This document shows positions 1-9,380 of a DNA stretch of 64,000 nucleotides, in pieces. The notes beneath the pieces were generated by a model. The model worked only from the letters and a program-made list of their open reading frames with translations, was not told where the DNA came from and searched no databases. Position numbers and translations under genes: made by a program. The stretch is from NCBI RefSeq assembly GCF_050753385.1, contig NZ_JBLZFZ010000014.1, positions 62,001-126,000 on the forward strand. Reading direction: 5' to 3'. Within the stretch, counting starts at the first letter, position 1. Each line of letters starts with the position of its first letter. This DNA is from Pantanalinema rosaneae (GTDB lineage: Bacteria; Cyanobacteriota; Cyanobacteriia; Leptolyngbyales; Leptolyngbyaceae).

Positions 1-768
1 TCTCGAATCAATTTTTGAGTTGATGGAAATTGACTTGCCTGTGCCTGACCACAGTACACTATCACGGCGAATTGGGAACCTGAGCATTGACTTACCGATT
101 GTGCCGAAACCGGGTGCTCGTCATGTGGTGGTCGATTCGACTGGGGTAAAAGTCTATGGTGAAGGGGAATGGAAAACCCGTCAGCATGGGGTGAGCAAGC
201 GTCGGACTTGGCGCAAACTGCATCTAGGGGTTGATGAAGCTACGGGCGAGATTGTGGCAATGGTCGTGACAACCAATAATGTGGCGGATGGAGAAGTGCT
301 AGAAGACCTCCTGGAACAGATTGAAGGGGAAATTGAACAGGTTTCAACCGATGGTGCTTATGACCATCGCCATTGCTATGACGAAATTGATGCCAAAGGA
401 GCCAAAGCCGTGATTCCACCGCGCAAAGATGCCAAAATCTGGCAGCATGGTAATCGCAAAGGCAAGCCCCATGCGAGAGATGAAAATCTGCGTCACATCC
501 GCAAACATGGACGCAAACGCTGGAAGCAGGATTCTGGCTATCATCGCCGCTCCATTGCCGAAACCACCATGTTTCGCTTTAAGACAATTTTTGGTGGCAA
601 TCTCAGCGCGCGTCAATTTGACAATCAAGCGGTGGAACTGTTCATCAAATGTGCTGCGCTCAACCGGATGATCCAGATCGCTAAACCTGATAGCTACAAA
701 GTTGCAGCTTAATACCAGGACGACCTTAAGGCAGGTCTGGTCGTTTTTCTAATCATGCAACAAAGCCC
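1..768 (+). mobile_element. IS5/IS903-like insertion sequence, right part only
   Basis: The element covers the transposase gene and about 55 bp after it. It ends near 750-768, where the minus strand reads GGGCTTTGTTGCATGATTAG, an end of the kind seen in IS5-family (IS903-group) elements. The left end lies outside the window. Immediately after the end, an open frame starts in mid-protein at 769, so the element appears to have inserted into or beside a coding sequence. The exact terminal base and any target duplication cannot be checked without the left end. Confidence 0.75.
2..712 (+). CDS. IS5-family DDE transposase, 5' end outside window
   Basis: The frame is open to the window edge, and the readable codons before the first ATG (23) continue typical transposase sequence, so the start is upstream. 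The DDE triad can be read: the first Asp in VVDSTGVKVYG, the second in VSTDGAYD and the Glu in RRSIAETTMFRFK. The spacing and the Y-x(2)-R-x(3)-E-x(6)-K style region fit the IS5/IS903 group. The protein cuts and joins the element's ends. It ends at a TAA at 710-712, and no frameshift or stop interrupts the visible part, so it may be active if the 5' part is intact. Confidence 0.9.
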   Translation, partial: LESIFELMEIDLPVPDHSTLSRRIGNLSIDLPIVPKPGARHVVVDSTGVKVYGEGEWKTRQHGVSKRRTWRKLHLGVDEATGEIVAMVVTTNNVADGEVLEDLLEQIEGEIEQVSTDGAYDHRHCYDEIDAKGAKAVIPPRKDAKIWQHGNRKGKPHARDENLRHIRKHGRKRWKQDSGYHRRSIAETTMFRFKTIFGGNLSARQFDNQAVELFIKCAALNRMIQIAKPDSYKVAA

Positions 769-1115
769 TTCCTGACCGAAAAGAACGTTTTGACCTCCCA
801 TCCTGTGACTCGCATCGCGATCGCGGACAACGTGACCGACAACGGTGATGGCACTTGGACAGCAACCAAAAAAGTTGTTGCACCGTTTGCAATTTTCGAG
901 TTTGCGGGACATCCCGATAACTATGCTGAGTTCATTCGTAAGCGTCTACTATGTTCACTGAGCTAGCCGCGATCGCTGGGGCTGACGCTGCCACCGGAAA
1001 CTTCAAGGGAGCGGTCAAGATTGACACTTATCACCATCCACCATAACGAGCGATTGTACCCCTCCCAAACCTTCGCCGTTCAGCTGGGCACTGGGGCAAT
1101 TCGTACTGCCGCCTA
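769..1115 (+). pseudogene. Decayed gene truncated by the IS, product unknown
   Basis: Directly after the IS end an open frame begins with no start codon and runs to a TAG at 964-966, reading FLTEKNVLTSHPVTRIAIAD and onward to a segment GHPDNYAEFIRKRL. A second frame opens at an ATG at 951 and stops at 1046 (MFTELAAIAGADAATGNFKG and onward). The original frame resumes near 1048 with ERLYPSQTFAVQLGTGAIRT and stops at 1113-1115. The three pieces read as one protein broken by frameshifts, cut at its 5' end by the insertion. I do not recognise the family. The composition resembles a small phage structural protein, but that is only an impression. Confidence 0.45.
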
Positions 1116-1122
1116 ACCGTCT

Positions 1123-1143
1123 ATCTGGGGAATTTCCCCAGAT
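1123..1143. repeat. Dispersed palindrome, copy 1
   Basis: Arms ATCTGGGGAA and TTCCCCAGAT flank a single central T. Near-identical palindromes lie at 11010-11034 and 12203-12227. All three lie 3' of short phage- or plasmid-like genes. No T-run follows, so an intrinsic terminator is unlikely. It could be a repeated extragenic palindrome or a protein-binding site of one shared element. Confidence 0.7.
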
Positions 1144-1353
1144 GCAACCCGGACACAACCCGAACGCGATCGCACTCCTGGCGGTCGCGTTCTTGCTTGA
1201 TGGGTGAACCGTTCTATAGCCCTCCCTGTCTGGGTTTCAGTCCTCAAAAAAGTCTAAAAAAAGTCCCCCAAGGGGTAGACAGGAATCCAAAAAAAGTTAT
1301 TTATTTAATTATCAAAGGCGAACAAATGTACTAACCAAAAGAATCAAAACGCC

Positions 1354-1524
1354 ATGACTCAAGATGAACTGAACGCCTTAGCCACTGCCCTCGAAGAGTT
1401 TTCTGACCAGATGACCCCGCCCCCTCAATACGTGGCGACCTACACCCAGGTTGAGCAAGCTCCCCTCGCCCTAGCGATGGCAATCCTGTTCGAGACAGTC
1501 GAGGCTGACGGCTCGGCTGAGTAA
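1354..1524 (+). CDS. Small hypothetical protein, 56 aa
   Basis: An uninterrupted frame runs from the ATG at 1354 to a TAA at 1522-1524 and encodes an acidic protein starting MTQDELNALATALEEFSDQM, with no Cys and an Ala/Leu-rich helical look. No convincing ribosome site is visible directly upstream. It sits between the decayed gene at 769-1115 and the RTX remnant at 1606. I do not recognise it. A mobile-element or phage accessory protein is possible given the shared palindrome nearby, but the ORF could also be non-coding. Confidence 0.4.
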   Translation: MTQDELNALATALEEFSDQMTPPPQYVATYTQVEQAPLALAMAILFETVEADGSAE

Positions 1525-1605
1525 CCCTACCGGGAGCGACCATCGCGATCGCTCCCTCCCCTGACCGACTACTGCCAATCGCCAGAAATCTTGCCAAAGT
1601 TCTCC

Positions 1606-1686
1606 GGAGCAGACTTCATCACCCTATTTACGCTGAACGGAGTCACACCTCATCGGTTAGTAATCGACCAGATATTACTGATTTAG
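1606..1686 (+). pseudogene. 3' remnant of an RTX-type secreted protein gene
   Basis: The 26 codons before the TAG at 1684-1686 encode GADFITLFTLNGVTPHRLVI and a short tail. They match the last 26 residues of the protein ending at 5475 almost position for position. The similarity continues past the stop for about 50 bp, giving a direct repeat of about 129 bp (1606-1734 against 5395-5523). This is the tail of a lost upstream paralogue, so the surviving genes are members of a once longer tandem family. Confidence 0.8.
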
Positions 1687-1779
1687 CACTGCATAAACTA
1701 GGCATCCTTCCCGCACAAAGCGCTAGAGGATGCATTGACATTTAGCCCCGCTGCCACATTTGCAAGGAAAGAACACTGC

Positions 1780-4700
1780 ATGAGTAGCTTTGAATTTTCC
1801 ACTCTACTCTCTCAACTCTCATTGTTCGAGAGTTCGAGCGCTCTGCCTAGCCCTAATTTGACGCTGTATCCCGCCCAGAATTTACAAGATCCGCTAAGCA
1901 TGATCGTCTCTCCTAGAGGCTCTAGTAGCAGTGAGCCATTGCTAATAAACTCGCTTGAGAATGGGATTGTGTCTGCCCCAGGTGTTCCTCTGCTGACAAA
2001 TTCCATAACGTTTACAGTTACTAGTACGGCTGACACGGTTGATCCTGGCGATGGAGTGCTGACTCTACGCGAAGCGATCGCCCAAGCTAATATGTTTGCG
2101 GGAGCTGACGCTATTAACTTTGACCTGCCAGACGGTCCTCAAATCATTACGCTGACCTCTGGCGAACTCAAGATTACCGATAACCTCACGATTCATGGAC
2201 TGGGGGCGAATCGACTCACTATCCGTGGCAACAATGCCTCCCGCATTTTTAATGTAGATGATGGTATTGCTAGTACTCCACTTCAGGTTGCGATCGAGGG
2301 TCTAACGATCGCAGATGGTAAAGCATCTGAAGGAGGTGGAATTTACAACCGTGAAACTTTGACGGTGAGCAACAGCATCTTCAGCCGTAACTCGGTAACT
2401 ATATTTGGCGGCGCCATCTTCAACAATGGTACCCTGACGGTGAGCAACAGCACCCTCAGTGGTAACTCGGCATACTATGGTGGCGCCATCTTCAACAATG
2501 GCACACTGATGGTAAGCAACAGTACCCTCAGGGGCAACTCAGCCTACTATGGCGGCGGTATCCACAATGAGGGCACTCTGACGGTGAGCAACAGCACCCT
2601 CAGCGGTAACTCGGCATCCTATGGCGGCGGCATCAACAATTATTTCGCTCTGACGGTGAGCAACAGTACCCTGAGTGGTAACTCGGCATCCTCCGATGGT
2701 GGTGGCATCCACAATTCTGGTACCTTGACAGTGAGCAATAGTACTCTCAGTGGTAACTCAGCAGACTTCGATGGCGGTGGCATCACCAACAATAGTATGC
2801 TGACGATGAGCAATAGTACTCTCAGTGGTAACTGGGCAAACTACGATGGCGGTGGCATCTTCAACCGTGGCACTGTAACGGTAGGCAACAGTACCCTCAG
2901 CGGCAACTCGGCATCCGCCGATGGTGGTGGCATCGCCAACGGTGGCATTCTGGCGATCGACAGCAGTACCCTCAGCGACAACTCGGCAACCTCTGGCGGC
3001 GGCATCTTTAACTCTAGCTATGGCACCCTGACGGTAAGCAACAGCATCGTGGGTGGCAATACGGCTTCAGGTGAAGCGAATGAAGTAACCAATCAAGGTC
3101 GCTTTACCTCCAATGGCTATAACCTGGTAGGGCAGAATGGCAACGTGGGAGGCTTTATTACTATCGCCACGGACATTGTGCTGCAAGGAGGGATGGAAAC
3201 CGCGATCGCTCCTCTTGCCAATAACGGTAGTTCGACGTTCACCCATGCTCTGGTTACAGGGAGTGCGGCCATCAATACTGGAGATCCGACCGCTGTTGCT
3301 ACGACTGATCAACGGGGTGTTTTTCAGGTAGGGCGACGAGATATTGGAGCCTATGAAGTTCTACCCAGCATTACGGTTGATACGTCAATCGATGAGGATG
3401 ATGGGAATTTAAGTCCAGGAGATATCTCGTTGCGTGAGGCAATTTCTCGGATTAGCTCAGGGGGCACTGTGTACTTCTCCAATGCTCTTAACGGTGCGAC
3501 TCTCCATCTCACGCTGGGAGAATTGTTAATCAACAAGAACCTGACGATTCAAGGCTTAGGCGCAGAGCAACTTACTATCAGTGGCAACAATACCTCTCGC
3601 GTCTTTAAGGTGGATGACGGCATTAGCAGCACTCAACTTCAGGTTGCCATTGAGGGGCTAACGATCGCAGATGGTAGAGCGATGGATGGTTTCAGTACCA
3701 CAGTGAGTGGAGCGAATCAAGGAGCTGGAATTTACAACCGTGAACGTTTGACAGTGAGCCACAGTACCCTCAGCGGCAACTCAGCATACTTTGGCAGCGG
3801 CATCTACAACAATGGCGACTTGACAGTGACCAACAGTATCCTCAGTGCAAACTCGGCATACTATGAGGGCGGCGGTATCAGCAATTATGGCACTCTGGCA
3901 GTGCATAATAGTACCCTCAGCGACAACTCGGCAAACTTCGCTGGCGGTGGTATCAGCAACTATTACGGTACTCTGACGATGACCAACAGTACCCTCAATA
4001 GCAACTCGACAAACTATGAGGGCGGCGGTATCTACAACTCTAGTGGTACTCTGACGATAACCAACAGTACCCTCAGCGGTAATTCAGCAGCTACAGGTGG
4101 CGGTATCAGCAACTCTGCTGGCACTCTAACGGTGAGCAGCAGTACCCTCAGCGGCAACTCGGCAGCCACAGGCGGTGGCATCTACAACTATGCCACTTTG
4201 AGGGTAGGTAACAGTATCATTAGCGGGAATGTTGCTGCTGAGACAAGTGCTGAACTGGGTAATTCTGGAAACTTTATCTCTAACGGCTATAACCTGGTGG
4301 GGCAGAATGGTAATACAGGAGGTTTTGTTACCACTACCACAGATATTGTGCTGCAAGGAGGGATTGAGACCGCGATTGCCCCTCTTGCCAATAACGGGGG
4401 TTCAACATTAACCCATGCTTTGGTTGCAGGGAGTCCTGCCCTCAATGCTGGGAATAATGCCCTGATTGCAACGGGAATTACCACCGACCAGCGGGGAAGC
4501 GGATTTAGTCGCATCCTGAACGGCAGAGTAGATATCGGTGCGTTTGAATCTTCCTTACAACCCTTGCCACAACTGACCATTAGTGATGTCATCCTCACGG
4601 AAGGCAACAATGGCAGTACAATTGCTACCTTCACAGTCAACCTCAATGCAGCTACGAACCAACCGATATTAGTGGATTACACTACCGTGAATGGAACTGC

Positions 4701-5475
4701 AACCGCAGGCAGTGATTACATCGCCACCAGTGGCACTCTTGCCTTCAAGCCTGGAGAAACTAACAAGACGATCAGCGTGGTTATCAATGGCGACACAATA
4801 GTTGAATCAGATGAAACGTTTTCCCTAACCTTGCATGATCCGATCAATGTAGAACTTGCAGTCAATCAAGCTGTAGCACGAATTCTCAACGATGATGCAC
4901 CGATCACCCTACTCGAAGGAACCATCGGAAATGATACGCTAATCGGGGATAACTTCGCCAATACAATCAATGGCAGAGCTGGTCATGACATTATTGAGGG
5001 TCTTAGTGGGGATGATACACTCAGCGGCGGATCTGGGCATGATGTCATCTACGGTGGTGATGGTGATGACATCATCAATGGCAGCTCAGAAAACGATACC
5101 CTTTATGGGGGTAACGGCAATGACAGAATTAATGGTGGTTCTGAAGATGATGTCATTATAGGTGGAACAGGAGCCGATACTCTTACCGGAGGAACGGGTA
5201 ACGATCGCTTTGTTTATACCACCCTTGCAGATGCTGGCGACACCATTACTGATGTTGGCAATGGCGCTGATGTATTAGACCTCAGAGAGTTGTTCAGAAG
5301 CCTTAATTATACAGGGACTCAACCGATCTCCGATGGTTACTTGAGACTGGTGAGAGTGGGCGGAAATACCCAAGTCCAAATTGATGCTAAGGATGGGGCA
5401 GGCTTCATCACTCTGGTCACTCTGAACGGGATCACACCTGATTGGTTGGTAATCGGTCAAACATTACTGATTTAG
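1780..5475 (+). CDS. Large secreted beta-helix protein with Calx-beta and RTX repeats
   Basis: The protein has 1231 residues from the ATG at 1780, chosen because AAGGAAAG lies 8-12 bp upstream; an in-frame TTG at 1735 has no such site. Domains in order: a CSLREA-type motif (VLTLREAIAQAN, about residue 95); a right-handed beta-helix of many near-identical units of the type TLTVSNSTLSGNSA followed by GGGI (about 170-440); a second CSLREA-type segment (about 530-570) and second helix block (640-830); a Calx-beta domain (about 930-1040); and RTX calcium-binding nonapeptides such as GGDGDD and GGNGND (about 1050-1150). There is no classical signal peptide. RTX repeats with a C-terminal tail are typical of type I secretion, so surface or extracellular location is inferred. 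It may act in adhesion or as a sheath component; the substrate is unknown. Confidence 0.85.
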   Translation: MSSFEFSTLLSQLSLFESSSALPSPNLTLYPAQNLQDPLSMIVSPRGSSSSEPLLINSLENGIVSAPGVPLLTNSITFTVTSTADTVDPGDGVLTLREAIAQANMFAGADAINFDLPDGPQIITLTSGELKITDNLTIHGLGANRLTIRGNNASRIFNVDDGIASTPLQVAIEGLTIADGKASEGGGIYNRETLTVSNSIFSRNSVTIFGGAIFNNGTLTVSNSTLSGNSAYYGGAIFNNGTLMVSNSTLRGNSAYYGGGIHNEGTLTVSNSTLSGNSASYGGGINNYFALTVSNSTLSGNSASSDGGGIHNSGTLTVSNSTLSGNSADFDGGGITNNSMLTMSNSTLSGNWANYDGGGIFNRGTVTVGNSTLSGNSASADGGGIANGGILAIDSSTLSDNSATSGGGIFNSSYGTLTVSNSIVGGNTASGEANEVTNQGRFTSNGYNLVGQNGNVGGFITIATDIVLQGGMETAIAPLANNGSSTFTHALVTGSAAINTGDPTAVATTDQRGVFQVGRRDIGAYEVLPSITVDTSIDEDDGNLSPGDISLREAISRISSGGTVYFSNALNGATLHLTLGELLINKNLTIQGLGAEQLTISGNNTSRVFKVDDGISSTQLQVAIEGLTIADGRAMDGFSTTVSGANQGAGIYNRERLTVSHSTLSGNSAYFGSGIYNNGDLTVTNSILSANSAYYEGGGISNYGTLAVHNSTLSDNSANFAGGGISNYYGTLTMTNSTLNSNSTNYEGGGIYNSSGTLTITNSTLSGNSAATGGGISNSAGTLTVSSSTLSGNSAATGGGIYNYATLRVGNSIISGNVAAETSAELGNSGNFISNGYNLVGQNGNTGGFVTTTTDIVLQGGIETAIAPLANNGGSTLTHALVAGSPALNAGNNALIATGITTDQRGSGFSRILNGRVDIGAFESSLQPLPQLTISDVILTEGNNGSTIATFTVNLNAATNQPILVDYTTVNGTATAGSDYIATSGTLAFKPGETNKTISVVINGDTIVESDETFSLTLHDPINVELAVNQAVARILNDDAPITLLEGTIGNDTLIGDNFANTINGRAGHDIIEGLSGDDTLSGGSGHDVIYGGDGDDIINGSSENDTLYGGNGNDRINGGSEDDVIIGGTGADTLTGGTGNDRFVYTTLADAGDTITDVGNGADVLDLRELFRSLNYTGTQPISDGYLRLVRVGGNTQVQIDAKDGAGFITLVTLNGITPDWLVIGQTLLI

Positions 5476-5523
5476 CTCCGCATAAACTAAAAATCATGCC
5501 CGCAAAAGGTGTTGGAGATGCAT
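5395..5523 (+). repeat. Direct repeat of 1606-1734 (RTX gene 3' end plus spacer)
   Basis: This segment holds the last 26 codons of the large RTX gene, its stop codon, and the start of the spacer to the next gene. It aligns without large gaps to 1606-1734, with the stop codon at the same offset of 78 bp in both. Both copies keep the words GCATAAACTA and GATGCAT after the stop. Recombination between the copies would remove the 1780-5475 gene. Confidence 0.75.
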
Positions 5524-5571
5524 CAATGTCCAACTCTATTACCCCCTTTGCTTCAGCTCAGGAATCCTGCC

Positions 5572-7998
5572 ATGAACACCTCTGACTCATCTGGTCTATT
5601 GACTCAAACCTCACTTCTAAAAAATTCGATCGCTCCCCTCAGCACTGATTTGACACCGCACCTTACAAACGATTTACAAGACCCATTAACCGCGATCGTT
5701 TCGCCTGGCAGATCTAGCAGCAGTGAGCCATTTCTGGTGCTATCCTCTAGCAATCTTGAAGTTGCTCCCTCTGTAACGTCCTCATCGTCAGAACCTAAAA
5801 CGTTTACGGTTACGAGCGTACTGGATATCGTTGATCCTAATGATGGTGTGATGACACTGCGGGAGGCAATTCAAGCAGCCAATGATAACGCTGGAGCAGA
5901 CACGATCGAGTTTAACCTGGGTTCTGGTTCCCAAACCATCACCTTGACGAATGGACAACTTGAAATTTTGGACGACCTGACGATTAACGGCACAGGAGCA
6001 GACAAGTTAAGAATTAGCGGCAACTATGCCTCCAGAGTCTTTCAAGTGGGTTTATACGCAACTAGTTTTTGGGATGCTCCGAATATGATCCCAAATTCAC
6101 CCACTGTCACGCTAAAAGACATGACGATCGCCTACGGTCAAGCTGACAATGGCGGAGGAATTCTTAATACCGGTAATTTGACGGTGATGAATAGTGTTCT
6201 CGACAATAACTTTTCATCAAATTTCGGCGGGGGAATTGACAATATTGGTGCGCTAAAAGTCATTAACACGGTTCTTCAGTACAATTACGCGGTAGTAGGC
6301 GGTGGCATTATGAACCGCAGTTATACCAAGACATTAGAAGTCATCAATAGCACAATCAAAGACAATTCTGCTTCAATGTCAAGCGCGGTGGGTTATGCAA
6401 GGGTTGGGGGTGGCATCTACAGTGATTTCTCCAATATCATAATTAGCGGTAGCAATATCCTTGATAACCATGCATTATATAGCAGTGGTGGAATTTACAT
6501 CGGCACCAACGGTAACGCAACTGTTAGAAATACCACGATCGCTGGCAACACCACTAATGCTGGAAATAGTGATATTAGAGGATTCATAGGAGGCTTTACC
6601 AGCCAGGGCGGTAACGTGATTGGGGTGGGAGATGGGCAAGATGTTTTCAAGAATGGTGTGAAGGGTGATCGCGTCGGAACCACCACCAATCCATTAACCC
6701 CATTGTTCAATCTCACTGTAGATACCCTCGTCGATGAAATGGATAATAACTTCAGTGCAGGTGATTTATCCCTGCGGGAAGCCTTGGCACTGCTCAGTAG
6801 CGGCGGGACAGTTAATTTTGCGGGTAATCTTAGTGGAACAATAACCCTGAATATGGGAGAGCTAAAACTGGAGAAGAATGTCACCCTGAAGGGGCCAGGT
6901 GCAAACCGCCTGACAATCAGTGGCAACCAGCGGTCCAGAGTCATAAATATCGCCAATTATGCCACGGTAAATCTGGAAGGTCTGACCATCGCTAATGGTT
7001 TTTCATCCAACGGTGGCGGCATCCAAATGAATGTTGGATCGGATGTGAGATTAAGCCATGTGATGGTGACTCAAAACACTGCTGCAAACAGCGCGGGTGG
7101 AGGTGGCATCTGGAACGATCGCGGAATCCTGACTGCCATTAATAGCACTTTTAGCGCTAATACGGCTGGAATCGGGGGAGCAATTCTAAATGGCAATTGG
7201 ATCTATTCAAGTGATCAAAGCAGCACAGTTAATTTAACCAACAGCACGATCGCAGAAAATAATGCTGCTCTGGGGGGTGGAATTTATAACCAGACTGGTC
7301 GTTTGCAGCTAACCAGCAGCACCATTAGCGCCAACCAGGGAGTGGGCGTCTTTAACACTGGCTCTGTAACCGTTCACAATACAATCATTGCCGGAAACAC
7401 CTCACCTGTAGGGATGAGTAGTCCCGATGTGAACGGAACCTTTATCAGCAAAGGCTACAATCTGATTGGCAACGGCGCTGGCAGTACAGGGTTTGGTCAG
7501 GTTGGCGATCAGGTCGGCACCAGTCAACAACCCATTAATTCAAAATTGAAACCGCTGGGCAATTACGGCGGTTCTGTACATACGATGATTCCACTATGGA
7601 GTAGCCCTGTATTCAATGCAGGCGATCCAGCATTGAATACAGAACGAGATCAACATGGGGTTCTACGATCGCAGCATGGGCGTCCTGACATTGGAGCCGT
7701 TGAGTGGGTGAACCAGGCCCCGATCGCCATGAATGATTTTGTGAACTTTGCCGGACGCAGCGTTACCTTCAATCCCTTGAGTAATGATCTTGATTTAGAT
7801 GAGCAGTCCTTCAGACTTGTCAGCTACTCCAACCCCACCAACGGAACCTTAACCAGAAACGCGAACGGCACCTTTACCTATACCTTCAGTCACTCATACT
7901 TTCCTTTCCCAATGCTCACTAGCTTTTCCTACACGATCGTTGATGAAATGGGAGCCAGCAGTACGGCTGTCGTCACGCTCAATCGTCGTCCTGGATAA
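5572..7998 (+). CDS. Secreted beta-helix protein, paralogue of the preceding gene
   Basis: The protein has 808 residues from the ATG at 5572 (AGGA 9 bp upstream). This start aligns its N-terminus with the preceding protein: both have DPL(T/S)xIVSP followed by SSSSEP near residues 40-60. It carries a CSLREA-type motif (MTLREAIQAAN, about residue 95), a beta-helix with GGGI repeats that are more diverged than in its neighbour, a second motif (LSLREALALLSSGG, about 398), a second helix, and a C-terminal domain (about 713-806) of the Ig-like/cadherin-like type (NQAPIAMNDF, then NGTLTRNANGTFTYTF). It has no RTX block, so the secretion route may differ. The gene lies about 100 bp after its paralogue on the same strand, and the two may be co-transcribed. 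Confidence 0.8.
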   Translation: MNTSDSSGLLTQTSLLKNSIAPLSTDLTPHLTNDLQDPLTAIVSPGRSSSSEPFLVLSSSNLEVAPSVTSSSSEPKTFTVTSVLDIVDPNDGVMTLREAIQAANDNAGADTIEFNLGSGSQTITLTNGQLEILDDLTINGTGADKLRISGNYASRVFQVGLYATSFWDAPNMIPNSPTVTLKDMTIAYGQADNGGGILNTGNLTVMNSVLDNNFSSNFGGGIDNIGALKVINTVLQYNYAVVGGGIMNRSYTKTLEVINSTIKDNSASMSSAVGYARVGGGIYSDFSNIIISGSNILDNHALYSSGGIYIGTNGNATVRNTTIAGNTTNAGNSDIRGFIGGFTSQGGNVIGVGDGQDVFKNGVKGDRVGTTTNPLTPLFNLTVDTLVDEMDNNFSAGDLSLREALALLSSGGTVNFAGNLSGTITLNMGELKLEKNVTLKGPGANRLTISGNQRSRVINIANYATVNLEGLTIANGFSSNGGGIQMNVGSDVRLSHVMVTQNTAANSAGGGGIWNDRGILTAINSTFSANTAGIGGAILNGNWIYSSDQSSTVNLTNSTIAENNAALGGGIYNQTGRLQLTSSTISANQGVGVFNTGSVTVHNTIIAGNTSPVGMSSPDVNGTFISKGYNLIGNGAGSTGFGQVGDQVGTSQQPINSKLKPLGNYGGSVHTMIPLWSSPVFNAGDPALNTERDQHGVLRSQHGRPDIGAVEWVNQAPIAMNDFVNFAGRSVTFNPLSNDLDLDEQSFRLVSYSNPTNGTLTRNANGTFTYTFSHSYFPFPMLTSFSYTIVDEMGASSTAVVTLNRRPG

Positions 7999-8025
7999 TG
8001 TCAATCACTGATACTTTGGGTGATT

Positions 8026-9069
8026 TCACAAGGATTTATGAATCTTTTTCCATCGTTCTTTCTCCGCGAGATTGGCTCGTTGATCTTGTTTGCGAGTCAG
8101 ATAGTGAAGTTCGCGCTGCAACTTCTGGTAGTTCAAGAATCGCCCTAAGTCGAGTTGTCCATCGGTTAAGGCTTGTTGAACTGCACAGTCCGGTTCCTGT
8201 TCGTGCTGACAATTGCGGAAACGACACTGTTGCGCCAGGGTTTCAATATCGGTAAAGGTTTCTGGCAAAGCCTCAGTTCCTGACCATATTTGAAGTTCGC
8301 GCATTCCTGGTGTATCAATCATCAATGCACTGGAAGGAAGGGGAATTAACTGCCGATGCGTGGTTGTATGTTTACCCCGATCGTCTCCCTCTCGAACCGC
8401 CTGCACTGCTTGTATCGGCTCCCCTTTGAGCAGATTCACAAGAGTAGATTTGCCCACCCCAGACGACCCCAACAACGCGATCGTCTGCCCTGGTTGGAGA
8501 TAGGATTGGAGTTGTTCGATACCCTGCCGATGGGTAGCACTCAACGTAATGACTGGTACACCTAGCGCGATCGTTTCTACCTCAACCAACCGTTGCTCAA
8601 GGTCAAGGCAAAGATCGGCCTTGTTCAGCACAATGACGGGCGTTGCACCGCTCTCCCAGGCCAGAACTAAATAGCGTTCAATCCGTCTGAGATTGAAGTC
8701 GTTATCCAGTCCAGAGACAAGAAATACTGTGTCAACGTTGGTTGCAATCAGTTGTTCTTCAGTGGTGCTACCTGCCACTTTACGGGAAAATTTACTGATG
8801 CGTGGCAGAATCGCATGAATCATTACTTTCTGTTCTGTGGATCTGGGCTGAATCACAACCCAATCTCCAACAGCCGGAAAGTCTTGAATTCCAGCCGCTT
8901 GATGCCTGAATTTGCCAGTCACTTCCGCTGCTTGCTCTCCCTCCTCAGTGTAGAGAAGGTAAGAATTGCGATATTCAATGGCTACTCGACCAGCCTTAAA
9001 TCCTTGCTGCTGGTAATTTGCGAAACTGTGAGCATGGCGATCGCTCCAGCCAAATTGTTCTAAATTCAT
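8026..9069 (-). CDS. rsgA: Ribosome small subunit biogenesis GTPase RsgA
   Basis: The protein has 347 residues. It is a circularly permuted GTPase that assists late 30S maturation in the cytoplasm. The permuted order is visible: G4 NKAD (about 150) precedes G1 GSSGVGKST (about 203), and G3 DTPGMRE follows (about 253). An N-terminal OB-fold region (AVGDWVVIQP) comes first. A C-terminal zinc motif, C-x4-C-x-H-x5-C, reads CRFRNCQHEQEPDC. Length and motifs fit the family well. It is a housekeeping gene among accessory genes. A 32-codon ORF with a strong ribosome site lies 58 bp upstream on the same strand. Confidence 0.95.
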   Translation of the reverse strand: MNLEQFGWSDRHAHSFANYQQQGFKAGRVAIEYRNSYLLYTEEGEQAAEVTGKFRHQAAGIQDFPAVGDWVVIQPRSTEQKVMIHAILPRISKFSRKVAGSTTEEQLIATNVDTVFLVSGLDNDFNLRRIERYLVLAWESGATPVIVLNKADLCLDLEQRLVEVETIALGVPVITLSATHRQGIEQLQSYLQPGQTIALLGSSGVGKSTLVNLLKGEPIQAVQAVREGDDRGKHTTTHRQLIPLPSSALMIDTPGMRELQIWSGTEALPETFTDIETLAQQCRFRNCQHEQEPDCAVQQALTDGQLDLGRFLNYQKLQRELHYLTRKQDQRANLAEKERWKKIHKSL

Positions 9070-9126
9070 TGGATTTCCTTGTTGTGAAACTTGTTTGACG
9101 CAAAGTTCACAAAGAAGTCCAACTTC

Positions 9127-9225
9127 TCATGCCTGAGTTATGCAGGAGTAAACGAGACCCTCTGTGCTTTGCATTTGAAGCGTTAAAGCTATTTCAGTTC
9201 TTTGCTCGGCTAGAAATACAGTCAT
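9127..9225 (-). CDS. Short ORF upstream of rsgA, 32 aa
   Basis: On the minus strand a strong Shine-Dalgarno (GTAAGGAGGTG) sits a few bases before the ATG at 9225. The frame encodes MTVFLAEQRTEIALTLQMQS and a further 12 residues, and stops at 9127-9129. It ends 58 bp before rsgA. The protein is too short to assign. It may be a leader peptide for rsgA or an independent small protein; only the strength of the ribosome site argues for translation. Confidence 0.45.
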   Translation of the reverse strand: MTVFLAEQRTEIALTLQMQSTEGLVYSCITQA

Positions 9226-9348
9226 CGTCCACCTCCTTACAACGTATAGCGGTCTTTAGAGTGACAACACTCCTAGAGTAATCGGTTTCTGATGGTTCTA
9301 CCAAAAGTCTTGCTGTAAATTTTTGTTATTCTTTTGTTTTTCCAAAAT

Positions 9349-9380
9349 AAGCTGGATGGGCTATTTTGCTCACCCAGCTT
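9349..9380. terminator. Probable bidirectional intrinsic terminator
   Basis: Arms AAGCTGGATGGGC and GCTCACCCAGCTT form a 13-bp stem with one mismatch and one G-U pair around a loop of about 6 nt. T-rich tracts lie on both sides (TGTTTTATT on plus, TTATTTTGG on minus). It is well placed to end the minus-strand ParB-like gene (9502-10212). The rest of 9226-9501 shows nothing coding. Confidence 0.6.

Noticed and set aside
1331..1597. Minus-strand 88-codon ORF
   Set aside because: Low-complexity Arg/Ser/Gly composition with no start signal; the plus-strand small ORF at 1354-1524 is the more plausible reading.
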